Assembly (NCBI GenBank): GCA_024742485.1
Contig: JANSYK010000004.1
Coordinates: 1 to 64,000 of the forward strand
DNA length: 64,000 bases
Source: Alphaproteobacteria bacterium
Lineage (GTDB): Bacteria; Pseudomonadota; Alphaproteobacteria; Rhizobiales; Rhizobiaceae
Direction: 5' to 3'
The position numbers and the translations under genes are program-made. Numbering within the stretch: the stretch's first letter is position 1; the number at the start of each line of letters is the position of its first letter. The notes under the pieces are model-generated. The model saw nothing but the letters and a program-made list of their open reading frames with translations, did no database searches and was not told the DNA's origin. Positions 49,483-57,543 of this stretch are shown here, in pieces.

Positions 49483-51268
49483 CCGACGCCGGCAGAAGCA
49501 CCATGGCCCTGGCGTAATCAATCCGTCCGCCATCATCGTTGAGCCGTCCATTCAGGCTCAGCAGAACCAGACGGGCCTCACCGGCCGCTCCCGCAAGCGG
49601 AGTTACCAGTGCCGCATATCCGGTATCCGCCCGCGGCGCCGCGCGAACGGTCTCGAGCAATCGGGAAACCGGCACCTGCCACCGGTTGCCGAGATAACGG
49701 ATCGTGAGATTGTCGTTTTCGACAAACAGATGGGGATCGGCTCCACCGCTGTCCTCCGGCGTGAAATCGGCGCGCGGCATTTCGATGACGCCCGAAAGAA
49801 CGGTCGCCTGTTGAATGTCGAGTGTCGCGGGACGGGACGCGCTGAAGTGAACGAAAAATTCCAGATCGCCCGTTGCTCTGTCGCCCTGCCATCTTGTGAA
49901 TTTGAGAACCGAAATAACATCATTGGCGCTGGCGTTCTTTTCTCCACCATCGAACGGATCGTTGTCGGCAGCGGAAAACATCGGTGCAAGAGCATCCAGC
50001 CGTCGGTTTCTTGAAAGGAACATGACGATCGAATGGGCCTCACCGGATGCCTTCTCATCGATCGTGTCGGGGACAACCAGTCCGCCGTTCTGAAAATATC
50101 CCTCGGCACGCATCAGACCGTCCAGGCGCGACAGCTGGCTGGCAATGGAAACCGAACCGGCGCCCCAGGGGCCGAACGAGGTGACAAGGAGCAAACCGCA
50201 CAATGATCCCAATACGATGCGCGGCTCGATGCTGCGTCGTCGGATGACAAACCAGACAATGAGGAAAGCCACCCAGAAACCGAGCGCGACCAGACCGTAA
50301 CGCTCCGGCGTAACACCATAGTCGCTGATCCGGCGCGACGTTCCGATGGCCAGAAGGCAAAGGGGAACGATCAAGAACAGAAACCAGTTTTTGCTGAAAA
50401 ACCGCAACAGGACCGAACCACTTCCACGCCACGGATATGCGATCAGCCAGATGGCGGCACCCCCAAGGGAAAAGATCAGCACCATGATGCCGACCTGTCC
50501 CTTGGGCAATTCCCATTCGACCAGCATCTTGCCCGCATAAAGATGCAGGATGACAACATAGACCAGCGCCAGCGGCACCAGCAGATACTTCAACAGCAGC
50601 AGCGTGCCGGACACCAGCAGGTCCGAATTGCGCTGCGGATCGAAATCCTCCGACAGATTGCGCGAGACCACCGAAAGGCCGTAGATCGCGCCAATCAGAG
50701 CGATGCCCGTCGCCCAGATATGTTCGTGAATGTCGGAGTCGAAATCTACACCGAAGAGGTAGCGGATACTTTCCACGATGGCCGACAGGCCACCGCCGAA
50801 GACCACCGTGACCAGCGCCGACAGGATCACCGCCAGGGCAAGGCGCAGATTGAACATCCAGAGCCCGTTGTCATCCCCGTTGCCCGTGAATCCCGCCACC
50901 ATGACCGCCAGCACAAGCCCGGGAAACAGGAACACGAATTGCAGGTTCAGCGGGTGCAGGAACCAGCAAATGGCGCCGGCCGCCGCCCCGGCCAGGACGG
51001 CCAGCAAGAAGCCTGGAAGACGCGCCCAGTGGCGACCCTCCGCATAAAGATGGGCGGCACCGGATGCCAGAAACCCGGCAATCAATCCACCATAGACCTG
51101 CTCGTCCCAGTAAGGGCTGCTCCTGTCCACGTAGAACGAACCGACCCCGGCAATATCCAGATTGACCACAATCGTGCCAACCAGACTGATCAGGACGGGG
51201 ATCGGAAAACGGCCCAGCGTCACCCACAGGTCTGGCATGGTTCGGCCAAGCCGATCGATCATCCCCAT
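49460..51268 (-). CDS. DUF4153 domain-containing membrane protein
   Basis: The 602-aa protein has roughly 10-12 spans in residues 20-380 and a soluble C-terminal domain of about 220 residues. Span features include VLISLVGTIVVNLDIAG, LAVLAGAAAGAICWFLHPLN and LLKYLLVPLALVYVVILHLYAGK, the last typical of DUF4153. Function unknown; the family is common in Gram-negative bacteria. It overlaps the end of the radical SAM gene on the other strand. Confidence 0.9.
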   Translation of the reverse strand: MGMIDRLGRTMPDLWVTLGRFPIPVLISLVGTIVVNLDIAGVGSFYVDRSSPYWDEQVYGGLIAGFLASGAAHLYAEGRHWARLPGFLLAVLAGAAAGAICWFLHPLNLQFVFLFPGLVLAVMVAGFTGNGDDNGLWMFNLRLALAVILSALVTVVFGGGLSAIVESIRYLFGVDFDSDIHEHIWATGIALIGAIYGLSVVSRNLSEDFDPQRNSDLLVSGTLLLLKYLLVPLALVYVVILHLYAGKMLVEWELPKGQVGIMVLIFSLGGAAIWLIAYPWRGSGSVLLRFFSKNWFLFLIVPLCLLAIGTSRRISDYGVTPERYGLVALGFWVAFLIVWFVIRRRSIEPRIVLGSLCGLLLVTSFGPWGAGSVSIASQLSRLDGLMRAEGYFQNGGLVVPDTIDEKASGEAHSIVMFLSRNRRLDALAPMFSAADNDPFDGGEKNASANDVISVLKFTRWQGDRATGDLEFFVHFSASRPATLDIQQATVLSGVIEMPRADFTPEDSGGADPHLFVENDNLTIRYLGNRWQVPVSRLLETVRAAPRADTGYAALVTPLAGAAGEARLVLLSLNGRLNDDGGRIDYARAMVLLPASVSRLQGE

Positions 51269-51429
51269 TGTGGCGCGGCTCCCGGTTCAAGCAAATTGCC
51301 AATCGTCTCCCACCGAACAACCAACCCATAGTCTGGATTGGAAGAGAAAGGCCGGCGGGAGCGATAAGCGGTCATTGAGGCGACAAAAGGACCGAAACAA
51401 TGCCCGAATCCAGCGCGTTATCCTGAAAA

Positions 51430-52617
51430 TCATGCGCTTTCGCGATGGGCCGCACCAAGATAGGCCTGCAGCCGATCCAGCGCTGTCTCCAGCGTTGCCA
51501 TCGCGCGGGCATGGCAAAGCCGGACCATGCCTTCACCACCGTCTCCAAAGGCAACGCCCGGTGCCAGACCGACCCGGGCCTCCAGGGCCGCTTGCCGACA
51601 AAAGGCCACACTGTCGGCGGTCTGCGGCGACCGGAACATGGTGTAGAAGCCGCCGAGGCTGGGGACAACGGATATGTCCGGGATGGCGGCAAGCCGGTCC
51701 GCAACAAGTGATTTGGCATCCATGCAATGTGCTCGCAATCCGGCCGCAATGGGATCTCCATGATCAAGCGCCTGAACGCCGGCCATCTGAATGAAGCCAG
51801 GCGAGCCGGATATGCTGAACTGCGAGAGCTTTTCGAAGGAATCGTGAAACTGCGCCGGATACACCATCCAGCCAAGCCGCCATCCCGTCATGGACCAGGC
51901 CTTGGAAAAGGAATTCAGCACAAAAACCGGATCATCCGGCTCGGCAAGGCTCAGCAAGGTCGACCCGGTTTCGCTGTCAAAGCTCAGCCGCTGATAGACC
52001 TCGTCCGACAGGATGGCGATACCGGTTCGCCGGGACAAAGCCAGCAATTCCTGCGACTGATCTGTCCCGATGGTCCAGCCGGTGGGATTGGATGGTGACG
52101 CGAAATAGATGAGCCTGGTCCTGTCGTCGCACTGCGCCACCACCTGGTCCATATCCACCCGATATTGCCCGTCATGCAATTGCAGCGGGACTTCCCGCAC
52201 TGTCCCGCCAATCAACTTGACGGCACGATCGATATTGGGCCAGCAGGGCGTGATCAGGATGGCGTTGTCGCCCGTGTCCATCAGCGCACGCGTAATCATC
52301 GTGGCCGCATGCATGCCTGAATTGGTCACGCAGACCCGGTCATCGGCGACCGATGTTCCATAGATGCGTTGATAATAGTCGCTGATGCTCTGCCGCAGGC
52401 GCGGCAGGCCGCGATTGGGCGTGTAGAAGGTCTGCCCGGATGTCATTGCGTCATGGGCCGCCGCGATGATTGCCTCATCGGTCGCGAAACCGCTTTCACC
52501 CAACCAGAGGGGAACGATATCCTCGACACTTCGGCCGACGCGGACGATTTCGATAATCGGGGAATCCTCAAGGGAGCTTATGAGCGAGGCGGGCTTGGCC
52601 GCGTGATTCATGTCCAT
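51430..52617 (-). CDS. PLP-dependent class I/II aminotransferase
   Basis: The 395-aa fold-type I enzyme has the PLP Lys in NSFSKAWSMTGWRLGW (about residue 240), the SPSNPTGW loop and the C-terminal VRLCHARA substrate-Arg segment. Substrate specificity cannot be read from sequence; candidates are aspartate or aromatic aminotransferases and relatives. The next minus-strand gene downstream across a 160-bp gap is the DUF4153 gene; the hydratase gene lies upstream. Confidence 0.9.
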   Translation of the reverse strand: MDMNHAAKPASLISSLEDSPIIEIVRVGRSVEDIVPLWLGESGFATDEAIIAAAHDAMTSGQTFYTPNRGLPRLRQSISDYYQRIYGTSVADDRVCVTNSGMHAATMITRALMDTGDNAILITPCWPNIDRAVKLIGGTVREVPLQLHDGQYRVDMDQVVAQCDDRTRLIYFASPSNPTGWTIGTDQSQELLALSRRTGIAILSDEVYQRLSFDSETGSTLLSLAEPDDPVFVLNSFSKAWSMTGWRLGWMVYPAQFHDSFEKLSQFSISGSPGFIQMAGVQALDHGDPIAAGLRAHCMDAKSLVADRLAAIPDISVVPSLGGFYTMFRSPQTADSVAFCRQAALEARVGLAPGVAFGDGGEGMVRLCHARAMATLETALDRLQAYLGAAHRESA

Positions 52618-52668
52618 GGTCCTGATTGTTCGATGAGGGTCGTTGCCCCTTTCATGTCACCTGCATGC

Positions 52669-53433
52669 TCACGCAAAGTGAGCTTCGACCGCACCCAATT
52701 GTGTAAATTCCGCTCTGATCCTGTCACCCTTTGCAGCATCATATTGTCTTGTAAAGGACCCTGACATGATCAGATCACCCGGTTGCAATCCACGGCCATA
52801 CTGGCTCAGCTTGTGCGTCAACCACACGATCGACTGCATCGGATCACCGAGGACAGCCTGTCCTGTAGCAATTTCACGGCTCTGGCCATTGACGAAGATC
52901 TCAGCACGAATTGCCGACAGATCCATATCCGGATGGTAGGCCTGGAATTCTCCGGTTACGAAGGCGCGTTGCTGTACATTGCCTGCAACAGCCAGTGGAA
53001 AATCGTCCTTGAAGACCCCGCGCTTTTCGACGATTTCCATCGCCGGCGCTATGTCTCCGATGGCAGCCTTCGCCGCATCAAGGCCGACATTCGCCCCCGA
53101 CAATGGCGCCTTCATGCGCATGCAAAGCTCATTCTCGAAGCCCGGCGCCATCAGCTCGTCAAAGATCAGCCGCGCAGGTGACGACAACTGACCTTTTGCA
53201 ACAAGATGTCCCAGGCAGGGTTCGTGAACACCCTGCTGTTCCTGCATCGCCTTGGCGGTCAATCCAACTTTCCAGCCGGCATGGATGTCCCCGGCGGACA
53301 GGCGCAGGTCGAGCAATTCGAACTGGACGTCATAGGCTTCCTGAACCGACAGGGTCTGCGAGAGAGTATCCGGAAAAGCGCTGTCGTTCACCAGACATTG
53401 GTGGATTTGGTGCGCGGCGGAAATATGGGCCAT
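52669..53433 (-). CDS. 2-keto-4-pentenoate hydratase/FAH-fold enzyme
   Basis: The 254-aa protein belongs to the hydratase/decarboxylase branch of the fumarylacetoacetase fold: AGWKVGLTAKAMQEQQGV, the metal-site region FENELCMRMKAPL, and GDLIMSGSF. It should act on a 2-oxo acid in aromatic or sugar-acid breakdown. The frame opens at TTG 53463; ATG 53433 (MAHISAAHQ) is preferred. Context does not fix the pathway. Confidence 0.85.
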   Translation of the reverse strand: MAHISAAHQIHQCLVNDSAFPDTLSQTLSVQEAYDVQFELLDLRLSAGDIHAGWKVGLTAKAMQEQQGVHEPCLGHLVAKGQLSSPARLIFDELMAPGFENELCMRMKAPLSGANVGLDAAKAAIGDIAPAMEIVEKRGVFKDDFPLAVAGNVQQRAFVTGEFQAYHPDMDLSAIRAEIFVNGQSREIATGQAVLGDPMQSIVWLTHKLSQYGRGLQPGDLIMSGSFTRQYDAAKGDRIRAEFTQLGAVEAHFA

Positions 53434-53540
53434 GTTCGATGGAATCCTGGGCGGGACGGACAATCAGGTCAAAAACATATCACAGCCATGGCGATACAAT
53501 CCATCCGGACAGGGCATGTCGGATTTCCATACACCTGAAC

Positions 53541-53567
53541 AAAAAACGGCCGCCCGGCCGGGCGACC
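53541..53567 (-). terminator. Rho-independent terminator of the small-protein operon
   Basis: On the minus strand, an 8-bp GC-rich stem (53548-53555 with 53560-53567, one G-U pair) has a 4-base loop and is followed by TTTTTT (53541-53546). It lies 28 bases past the 138-aa gene stop and ends the minus-strand operon that starts near 54940. Confidence 0.85.
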
Positions 53568-53594
53568 ATTGCCGGAAAGCGCTCCGGTTTTGCG

Positions 53595-54011
53595 TCAATT
53601 GACGAAGCGTTGATACAGCACCATCACGTTGCGGATGATCACGCCGCCGCTTCCGTTTCCCGACAGCTTCCTGAAGAAGATCTTGTTGTTGCCCTTGCTG
53701 ACCCAATTGGATGAGAAGGGATCCATGAATTGCCGCGTCGTGTTGCCGTCGAACGAAAAGGTGCTGATCGTCCGGTCGGCACCTTGCGGGTCGCGGATCT
53801 GGACGCGCAGCGTGAAGCCATTGGCGTTTTCGAGATCCACCTGGTAGCACAGCACCGGCCGTTTCGAGCCATCATTGTCCAGCTTGATGTCATTGGCCGG
53901 ATTCCACTGAACACGCTGGCTGTTCGATGTCTCCTCCGCCCCAGGGGAAAAATTGGAGAGCGGCAGTGTCACATTGTCGGTCAGAACCTGGTAGTAGGCG
54001 ATATGTGGCAT
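53595..54011 (-). CDS. Short beta-rich protein, function unknown (locus protein C)
   Basis: The 138-aa protein has no signal peptide, one Cys and a strand-rich composition (QVDLENANGFTLRVQI, RTISTFSFDG). Its last 40 residues (DPFSSNWVSKGNNKIFF, then IIRNVMVLYQRFV) match in pattern those of the 131-aa protein encoded two genes upstream (RIPKNVLKKGENRLTI, then RVANVVVQWRE), so the two are probably paralogues with a beta-sandwich fold. ATG 54011 has an AAAGGA site; the frame opens at 54074. It is the last gene of a three-gene operon. Confidence 0.75.
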   Translation of the reverse strand: MPHIAYYQVLTDNVTLPLSNFSPGAEETSNSQRVQWNPANDIKLDNDGSKRPVLCYQVDLENANGFTLRVQIRDPQGADRTISTFSFDGNTTRQFMDPFSSNWVSKGNNKIFFRKLSGNGSGGVIIRNVMVLYQRFVN

Positions 54012-54033
54012 GGTTGTGTTTCCTTTGTTGCAA

Positions 54034-54071
54034 CCCGCCCGCCATCCGGTGACGTCCCGATAACGGGCGGG
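54034..54071 (-). promoter_or_regulatory. Intercistronic hairpin in the small-protein operon
   Basis: CCCGCCCG (54034-54041) and CGGGCGGG (54064-54071) can pair across 22 bases, between the Cys-rich gene and the 138-aa gene. There is no T-run. It could set relative expression by stabilising the 5' or 3' part of the mRNA; inferred. Confidence 0.35.
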
Positions 54072-54083
54072 CAAATGGACGGT

Positions 54084-54416
54084 TTACCAGCAGCCATTGG
54101 CTCCGCAATCGACCTGGAACGTGTCGCTCGGACAGGAGCCCTCGCTATCGTCATAGGTCGCGCAGCCGGTTCCACCGGTCTGGGTGTTCCAATGGGTGCA
54201 GCAGGTCAGCGCGACGGTTCCGCCGGGAGCCTTCAGGATCGACTTCTGCTTCACGAGCTTACCCTTGCGCGGCGAAATCTTGCGCAGCACCTGTTGATTG
54301 GCGGCTTTCGATTTGAACATCTTGGTGTTCGCGGCAAAACCCGTTTGTGGAATGATCACCTGTGCGAAGACAGTTGCAACGCAGAGGGTTTTGATGAGTG
54401 TTTTCAGAGAGATCAT
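54084..54416 (-). CDS. Exported Cys-rich small protein (locus protein B)
   Basis: The 110-aa protein starts with a signal peptide (LIKTLCVATVFAQVIIPQTGFA, cleavage near residue 28 at GFA-A, split here as LIKTLCVATVFAQVI and IPQTGFA). A Lys-rich stretch follows (about 30-62), then a 40-residue tail with six Cys (TCCTHW, TGCATY, GSCPSD, VDCGANGCW). It looks like a secreted disulfide-rich peptide, or a peptide with a basic leader. ATG 54416 follows AAGGAAAA. The same operon encodes two short beta-rich proteins. No known family is recognised. Confidence 0.8.
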   Translation of the reverse strand: MISLKTLIKTLCVATVFAQVIIPQTGFAANTKMFKSKAANQQVLRKISPRKGKLVKQKSILKAPGGTVALTCCTHWNTQTGGTGCATYDDSEGSCPSDTFQVDCGANGCW

Positions 54417-54484
54417 GGTGTTTTCCTTAAGAGTGAATGTGCCCCACCTTGATCGTTTGGGAGATCAGCCGAACCGAATGCCGG

Positions 54485-54880
54485 TCAGGCGCGTTTCTCC
54501 CGCCATTGCACGACGACATTGGCAACACGGAACCGGTCAGCGGTCCGGCGCCGGATGGTCAGACGGTTTTCTCCTTTCTTCAGAACGTTTTTGGGAATCC
54601 GGTCCATCCACAGATTCCACCCATCGCCATCAACCATGTCGAAGGACGGCAGGTGCTTGCCGTTGATCAGGATTCGATGGGAGACCTCGTCACCCGGATC
54701 GGTGGATGCGTCGCCGACATCCTCGGCCTGGATGAGGATATACCCCTCCGAACTGATGGATGTTCCCCGGCGCGAGGCCAGCACCGGCTCTTCGTCTATG
54801 AAGAACGACCGGGTCGCCTCTTCGTTCGGCCTGGTGAACTCCTTGTCGAAGTTGAGCCAGGCAAAATCGGAACCAAACAT
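54485..54880 (-). CDS. Short beta-rich protein, function unknown (locus protein A)
   Basis: The 131-aa protein lacks Cys and a signal peptide and has a galactose-binding-like strand pattern (YILIQAEDVGD; HRILINGKHLPSFD; GWNLWMDRIPKNVLKKGEN; VANVVVQWRE). It shares the C-terminal pattern of the 138-aa protein of the same operon. ATG 54880 has an AAAGGAAA site; the frame opens at 54916. It is the first gene of the operon, about 70 bases after the shared promoter element. Confidence 0.75.
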   Translation of the reverse strand: MFGSDFAWLNFDKEFTRPNEEATRSFFIDEEPVLASRRGTSISSEGYILIQAEDVGDASTDPGDEVSHRILINGKHLPSFDMVDGDGWNLWMDRIPKNVLKKGENRLTIRRRTADRFRVANVVVQWREKRA

Positions 54881-54948
54881 GTGATTTCCTTTCCTGTTGA
54901 GCGAGCGCAGGACCATTCCCGCGGTCGCACTGAACAGGAAAACACGGC

Positions 54949-54989
54949 ACTGTAGGTCGGACCGTTATGGCAGCGTTAACGACGCGTTC
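54949..54989 (-). promoter_or_regulatory. SARP-like operator and promoter, copy B (small-protein operon)
   Basis: On the minus strand, three heptamers lie exactly 11 bases apart: GAACGCG (54989-54983), TAACGCT (54978-54972) and TAACGGT (54967-54961). After a 6-base gap comes TACAGT (54954-54949), a possible -10 box. The last 31 bases match copy A at 58636 in 23 positions. SARP regulators are known to bind such repeats next to the -10 box, and the window's only SARP gene lies between the two copies. Confidence 0.6.
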
Positions 54990-55079
54990 GCCGTGGGCCG
55001 GGCGCGCTTTCTCCCGCCAACCGCTGCTGCTAGTGTGAGGTGTGGGGATCTCTTGTGTTCCGTAAAAAGGAAGCCTGAC

Positions 55080-55592
55080 ATGGAAAATGCATTTCAACTG
55101 AAGACACGAAGGGCGACCGGTGTTCTGGGCATGCTGATCAGACAATGGGCCGTTGATCTCGACACCAGACCCCCGTTTCGCCTCGAAGGTGATTGCCGAT
55201 GGATCATCGCGGTCGAGGATTTTCGCGATCTCTTGAAGAGCCACGGATTGGAGGAAGCTCGATCCGAGACAGATTCGGGCGACTATCTGATCCGCGACGA
55301 TATCGAGGAAATCGAGCTGATCACCCGAAAGCCAAACCGGTTTTCCGTTCTCCTGCCGGAAGCCGATATCATTCGGTCTCTGGCCGACAGCAAGGGTGCT
55401 TCACAGATGCAGATGGCAACGCTCTATGCCGACGTCGATCCGGCCCGTCCGGAACTCGACATGGGCGATCTGAGGGATCCGCTGGATGACGACCGTCCAG
55501 CCACCTACAAGGTCACCATGGATGGAGACGGCAAGTTCGAAAAATTCCTTGACCCCTATATGGCGGCCTATGTCTGCTCTCAGTGTCTGTAG
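55080..55592 (+). CDS. Protein of unknown function with C-terminal CSQCL
   Basis: The 170-aa cytoplasmic protein is acidic (IRDDIEEIELITRK; DMGDLRDPLDDDRP) and ends MAAYVCSQCL, the only two Cys near its end. ATG 55080 follows AAGGAAG; the frame continues to 54897 without a ribosome site. It converges on the SARP gene with 13 bases of overlap, and lies divergent from the small-protein operon across copy B of the operator. No family is recognised. It may be a YcaO substrate, a partner protein or a metal-binding protein; none is shown. Confidence 0.75.
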   Translation: MENAFQLKTRRATGVLGMLIRQWAVDLDTRPPFRLEGDCRWIIAVEDFRDLLKSHGLEEARSETDSGDYLIRDDIEEIELITRKPNRFSVLLPEADIIRSLADSKGASQMQMATLYADVDPARPELDMGDLRDPLDDDRPATYKVTMDGDGKFEKFLDPYMAAYVCSQCL

Positions 55593-57532
55593 CATTCGGC
55601 AGCGCCTGAAACACCGGCTTTCAGGCGCTCGACCATCGCTTCGTTCCTGATTGGGAAGCAACTCAGAAACCAGTCGAGGATGGCAGGGGTCGATGGATCA
55701 TTGGGGCTCGCCCAAACCGACCGCGCGTGGGTTTCAAAACGTCCCCATGCCTCGGCGGCCTGGTCATGCTCGGCCAGATGCCACAGCGCCGCGGCTTTCC
55801 ACGCAGGCAGATTGCCAATTCCGTCACCGGCATTTTCCGCCGCTTCGATGCAGCCCTCGTCATCGCCGGACAGAAACCTGATATTGGCGTGATAGCCCCA
55901 TTGCGGCAGGCTTGTTGTCCAGCCTTCTTCCAGGAAGCGCGATGCCAGAAGCCTGGCCAGATCCAGATCGTCATTGAAGGCCGCACCGAGCGCTGACGAG
56001 ATCACGGTCCAGGGATCGTCCTCATTGCACTGGCGCGCCATGGAAAAACTTGCTGCCGCCTGGGCGTGTTCCCGCAGCAGACAACTTGCCCACGCCCTGC
56101 AGAGATGCGCACGACTGTCCAGCGGGTCAAGGGCGATGGCCCGGTTCGCCAATGCCTTGCTCTGCGCCAGCATGGTGTTGTCGGGAGCAAGCCCCGGACG
56201 AACAAGATGACCGATATTGTGATGTTGCGACAGGCTGCTATAGGCCATCGAAAATCCCGGATCGAGCGCGATCGCCTTGCGAAAACAGCCCGCCGCCTCA
56301 TCCCAGGCACTGGAACGAAAGTCGTTCAACAGTTTCTGGCCCAGCAGCCAATTGTCGACGGCGCCGCTCACGGTGGACATCTGCGTGATTTCCGACAGAC
56401 GCGTGCGCGACAGGCTGAGACTGCAGGCCGCAGCCAGCCGGCCCGCGAGACGCGCCTGATGTTGCCACCAGTTTTGCGACATGTTTTCGAAACGGTCACT
56501 CCAGATAACCACCCCATCGGAGATCCTCGTCAAAGTGGCAATGAAGGTCAGATGTTCGGCGGCCGGGGCAATGACCAGTTTCAGGGAATAGTCGGCCGGC
56601 ATGTCGCGCACATTGGCATCAATCACATTGATCTGGCGAAACCGCACCAGCCGCGAGATCAGTTCGGATCGAAAGATCTCGGCAATCTGTGTCTCCTGCG
56701 TTGCTTCCCCGACCGTCGAGATCGGCAGAAAACTGATCCGGAACGTTGGCCCGGAAAAGGCGCCGGTATCCGCCCGTGACTCCTCTTCGGCCTCAATCGC
56801 CTTTGGACGCGTGCCGGATTTGACGGCAGCGATCAGGTCCTGCGTCGGCTGCGCCGGCTCCATTCCATATTCGTCATCCAGATGGTCCCACAGTGCCGCA
56901 TAGACATCCAGCGCCCGGCCTGTTTCTCCGCGATCATCGTAAAGCCGTATCAGAAACCGGGTTGCCGCTTCATCCGACGCGTCGAGACTCAGCAGCGCCC
57001 GCGCCGCCCGTTCCGCCTGCGTGTCATTGTTGTCTGAGATAATCCGCTCCAGGTGACCGCGAAGCGTGTTTTCAAATTCCGTCCGCTTCAGCCGCAACCA
57101 ACTGGTAAAGAGATCACCGGGCTCGCGGATCGTCGACAGAACAAGGGTATGGATCAGCGGTGTTTCGATGAGCCTGTCCGGCACCACACCGGACCCCAGG
57201 TCCTCAACGATCCGGTCCAGGTCTGTTTCGAGGCCTCCAGAGCGCAGCGATATGGTGGAACGGTCGGCCTCAAGACCATCCCAGGTTCCATCACAGTCGG
57301 CCCGCAGATTGTGCAGCACCTGACGCAGATTTCTGCGTGCCCGGTGCTCCTCGGATTCCTCCCAAAGAGTGGCGGCAAGTTTCGCCCTGCTTTCGGTCTT
57401 GCGAGGGCACAGCGCCAGATAACCCAACAACAATTGACTGGCCGCAAGAGAGAGCCGAACCGGGCCGTCGTCGAGCTTGCACTCAAACGCGCCGATCAAT
57501 TGGAGATGCAGTGTTTTGCCGCCTGGATCCAT
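55580..57532 (-). CDS. SARP-type transcriptional regulator with BTAD and TPR-like repeats
   Basis: The 650-aa protein begins with an OmpR-like winged helix (about 8-90: LQLIGAFECKLDDGPVRLS; SQLLLGYLALCP; NLRQVLHNLRAD). A bacterial transcriptional activator domain follows (about 100-245: DASDEAATRFLIRLYDDRGETGRALDVY). A TolB/adenylate-cyclase-like segment (about 270-400; FRISFLPI) and TPR-like repeats (about 410-600; AFR-type KAIALDPGFSMAYSSLS, AIALDPLDSRAHLCRAW) complete it. SARP regulators activate gene clusters by binding direct repeats. It follows the ycaO-type gene by 11 bases, so the two are one transcript. Confidence 0.88.
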   Translation of the reverse strand: MDPGGKTLHLQLIGAFECKLDDGPVRLSLAASQLLLGYLALCPRKTESRAKLAATLWEESEEHRARRNLRQVLHNLRADCDGTWDGLEADRSTISLRSGGLETDLDRIVEDLGSGVVPDRLIETPLIHTLVLSTIREPGDLFTSWLRLKRTEFENTLRGHLERIISDNNDTQAERAARALLSLDASDEAATRFLIRLYDDRGETGRALDVYAALWDHLDDEYGMEPAQPTQDLIAAVKSGTRPKAIEAEEESRADTGAFSGPTFRISFLPISTVGEATQETQIAEIFRSELISRLVRFRQINVIDANVRDMPADYSLKLVIAPAAEHLTFIATLTRISDGVVIWSDRFENMSQNWWQHQARLAGRLAAACSLSLSRTRLSEITQMSTVSGAVDNWLLGQKLLNDFRSSAWDEAAGCFRKAIALDPGFSMAYSSLSQHHNIGHLVRPGLAPDNTMLAQSKALANRAIALDPLDSRAHLCRAWASCLLREHAQAAASFSMARQCNEDDPWTVISSALGAAFNDDLDLARLLASRFLEEGWTTSLPQWGYHANIRFLSGDDEGCIEAAENAGDGIGNLPAWKAAALWHLAEHDQAAEAWGRFETHARSVWASPNDPSTPAILDWFLSCFPIRNEAMVERLKAGVSGAAECYRH

Positions 57533-57543
57533 GGCCTATCCTA

